A program made the position numbers and the translations under genes. From Firmicutes bacterium TM09-10 (GTDB taxonomy: Bacteria > Bacillota > Clostridia > Lachnospirales > Lachnospiraceae): a stretch of DNA of 64,000 nt. The notes beneath the pieces were generated by a model. The model saw only the letters and a program-made list of their open reading frames with translations, was not told the origin of the DNA and searched no databases. Location: the NCBI GenBank assembly GCA_003481005.1, contig QUKC01000019.1, positions 359-64,358 on the forward strand, read 5' to 3'. Shown here piece after piece: positions 62,244 to 64,000 of the stretch (within the stretch, counting starts at the first letter, position 1; every line of letters starts with the position of its first letter).

Positions 62244-62306
62244 TCCCGTCGGCAGCGTCCCGGACGCCAGCCCCATCCTTTTACACCCCTTCCCCCGGAG
62301 GCATCC

Positions 62307-63785
62307 ATGAACACAAGCAGCAAAACCCCCGGATTCTTCCGGCGGCTCACTTATAAAATTCCGATCTTCCGCAGCCTGAAGGCCTACATTTTCCTCCTGA
62401 TGCTGATCATCGGAATCGTGCCCAGCGACATCATGCGGCTGGGCATTCTGAATAATTACGAAGAACGTGCGGTGAATCTGCGCGGCTCGGACGTCGCGTC
62501 CCAGTACCGGATTATCGCAAACCACCTGGTCAATTACAACTACCTGCAAAATCCAACCTCCGATGTCGTCAATGCCGAGCTGGAGCAGATGTCCAACCTG
62601 TATGACGGCCGTGTGCTGATTATCAACAGCAATTTTCGCATTGTGAAAGACACCTACGCCATGAGCGAGGGGAAAACGATGATTTCCGAGGAAGTGATCA
62701 AGTGCTTCCGCGGGGAAAGTACGACCCGCTACGACAAGACGAACGGCTATATCGAGATGACGGTTCCGATTACGGAGACGGTAGACGGAGAAAACGGGCA
62801 GACGAGCATCGTGCACGGCGTGATTCTGGCCAGTGCATCGACGGACAGCATTGCGACGACGCTGGACATCCTGAGCCGGAAAGCCCTGATTCTGGAAATC
62901 GTGATGGGAATTATCATTATCGGCATCGTCTTTTTCTTCTCGCACATCCTGATTATGCCCTTTAAGCGCGTAACCCAGGCGATCAGTGAGGTCAAGGACG
63001 GTTTCACGGACGAGCCGATTTCCGTACCGGATTATCTGGAAACCGAGCATATCGTGGATGCCTTCAACCAGCTGCTGGGCAGAATGAAGGTCATCAACGA
63101 TTCCAGGCAGGAATTCGTATCGAATGTCTCTCACGAGCTGAAAACGCCCATGACCTCGATCAAGGTGCTGGCGGATTCCCTGAATCAGCAGCCGGACGTG
63201 CCGGTGGAGCTGTATCAGGAGTTTATGCAGGACATTACGGAGGAAATCGAGCGGGAAAATAAAATCATCAACGACCTGCTTTCCCTTGTAAAAATGGACA
63301 AAACCGAAGGCTCAATGGACATTTCCGCAGTGGATATCAACGAGCTGTTGGAAACGACGCTAAAGCGCCTGCGTCCCATCGCCCGTAAACGGGACATCGA
63401 GGTGGTTCTGGAAAGCCTGCGCCCGGTTACGGCAGAGGTGGACGAGGTCAAAATATCTCAGATTTTCACGAACCTTGTGGAAAATGCGATTAAATACAAT
63501 AAAGAACACGGCTGGGTCAAGGTGCTTCTGGATGCGGATCATCAGTTTTTCACGGTAGAGGTTTCCGACTCCGGCATCGGTATCCCGGAGGAGGATTACG
63601 AGCATATTTATGAACGTTTTTACAGAGTAGATAAATCGCATTCCCGTGAAATCGGCGGCACCGGTCTTGGACTTGCCATCACCAGAAATGCGATTCTGCT
63701 GCACCGCGGTTCGATCAAAGTGAGCAGCGTGGAAGGACAGGGCACGACCTTTACGGTGAAAATCCCCTTGTCCTACATCAAGTGA
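62307..63785 (+). CDS. Sensor histidine kinase (WalK-like)
   Basis: 492 aa. First membrane helix about 25-43, an outside sensor domain (about 45-190; LIINSNFRIVKDTYAMSEGK), a second helix (about 192-214), HAMP (about 215-268), HisKA with FVSNVSHELKTPMTSIKVL, and an ATPase domain (IFTNLVENAIKYN, DSGIGIP, GGTGLGLAITRNAI). It phosphorylates the regulator encoded upstream. GGAGG precedes ATG 62307. A lipoprotein gene starts 23 bp after its stop codon, as in WalK loci of Clostridia. Confidence 0.93.
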   Translation: MNTSSKTPGFFRRLTYKIPIFRSLKAYIFLLMLIIGIVPSDIMRLGILNNYEERAVNLRGSDVASQYRIIANHLVNYNYLQNPTSDVVNAELEQMSNLYDGRVLIINSNFRIVKDTYAMSEGKTMISEEVIKCFRGESTTRYDKTNGYIEMTVPITETVDGENGQTSIVHGVILASASTDSIATTLDILSRKALILEIVMGIIIIGIVFFFSHILIMPFKRVTQAISEVKDGFTDEPISVPDYLETEHIVDAFNQLLGRMKVINDSRQEFVSNVSHELKTPMTSIKVLADSLNQQPDVPVELYQEFMQDITEEIERENKIINDLLSLVKMDKTEGSMDISAVDINELLETTLKRLRPIARKRDIEVVLESLRPVTAEVDEVKISQIFTNLVENAIKYNKEHGWVKVLLDADHQFFTVEVSDSGIGIPEEDYEHIYERFYRVDKSHSREIGGTGLGLAITRNAILLHRGSIKVSSVEGQGTTFTVKIPLSYIK

Positions 63786-63808
63786 TTTCAGAAAATTTGG
63801 AGAAGACT

Positions 63809-64000
63809 ATGTCAGAGATCAGAAAAATGCGGGCGGTTGCGCTGCTTTTGGGCTGTCTGCTATTGACCGGAATATTTGCCGGGTGCGGGAAGAAAGAAGA
63901 GACGCCTGCAAATACGGTCAGCGTTTATTATATTAATAAAGAAGAAACGAAAATCACGGCAGTGGAAAAGGAGCCGGAGGGCGACACCCTTTCCAAACAG
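63809..64000 (+). CDS. GerMN-type lipoprotein, N-terminal part
   Basis: First 64 codons of a gene cut by the window end. Signal peptide MRAVALLLGCLLLTGIFAGC with a lipobox (FAGC), then KKEETPANTVSVYYINKEET, the usual beginning of a GerMN domain. It would be a membrane-anchored outside protein. It starts 23 bp after the kinase gene with GGAG 6 bp before the ATG, so it belongs to the same operon and may modulate the kinase, as WalH/WalI do in other Firmicutes. Confidence 0.8.
   Translation, partial: MSEIRKMRAVALLLGCLLLTGIFAGCGKKEETPANTVSVYYINKEETKITAVEKEPEGDTLSKQ

Noticed and set aside
61367..63134. Two long minus-strand frames under the WalRK-like genes
   Set aside because: Both are antisense to genes with complete domain sets.

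Overview
The window reads as a chromosomal segment of a Gram-positive anaerobic Clostridia bacterium, most likely of the family Lachnospiraceae. This is inferred from the gene families: single-chain PurL with fused glutaminase, AsnA, QueH, a WalRK-like two-component pair followed by a GerMN-type lipoprotein, LTA-synthase and YfhO proteins, a DUF4869 module, and many AraC-controlled glycosidases. Base composition is moderate. No transposase, integrase, CRISPR array or phage module was seen. The window begins in an intergenic leader and ends inside a lipoprotein gene.

Layout. 1-775: a promoter and six tRNA genes (Pro, Gly, Arg, His, Gln, Lys). 0.9-7.3 kb: a YkgJ-type cysteine-cluster protein, then a DNA-repair block: radical SAM protein with helix-hairpin-helix, its DUF4130 partner, a RecB-like nuclease fused to an XPD/DinG helicase, and endonuclease IV. 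7.4-16.3 kb: an AraC-controlled sugar locus with TIM-barrel isomerase/epimerases, Gfo/Idh/MocA oxidoreductases (one a fusion of both) and a GH3 glycosidase. 16.6-23.2 kb: MarR/TauE pair, small kinase, phosphodiesterase, phosphoribosyltransferase-like protein, GNAT, small alarmone synthetase, Fe-S aldo/keto reductase. 23.4-28.1 kb: AraC regulator, GH127-like glycosidase, and an islet of a DUF4869 protein plus a P-loop ATPase. 28.2-33.7 kb: heterodimeric ABC exporter, AraC regulator, TRIC-type membrane protein. 33.8-45.1 kb: PurL, Rpn-type nuclease, QueH, a propeller-like membrane protein, MscL, a degenerate deacetylase, a HAD-CPBP fusion, AsnA. 45.1-53.7 kb: YfhO and LTA-synthase-like proteins, a MORN protein, tRNA-Leu, a GH116 glycosidase. 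53.7-56.5 kb: a PBECR4-like protein with an upstream structured repeat array, then a probable manganese riboswitch in front of flotillin. 56.6-64 kb: MATE transporter, hybrid histidine kinase with an N-terminal frame break, ComEA-like protein, and a WalRK-like pair with a lipoprotein.

Two layers are not explained by the genes. First, a 35-bp palindrome (arms ACAATAGAATGC / GCATTCTATTGT) occurs nine times plus one half copy between 12.6 and 53.7 kb. It sits hard against gene ends and twice supplies the stop codon. Second, on the minus strand at 54.34-54.57 kb, a consensus promoter leads into three 51-nt units. Each unit is a hairpin whose stem sequence varies but stays paired, plus a conserved core. 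A weak terminator-like hairpin and a gene for a predicted BECR-fold RNase follow. That layout resembles type III toxin-antitoxin loci and is the best candidate here for an undescribed system.

All calls come from reading the sequence; no database search or folding program was run. Start sites were moved downstream from the longest open frame where a ribosome binding site and the family's usual N-terminus agreed.
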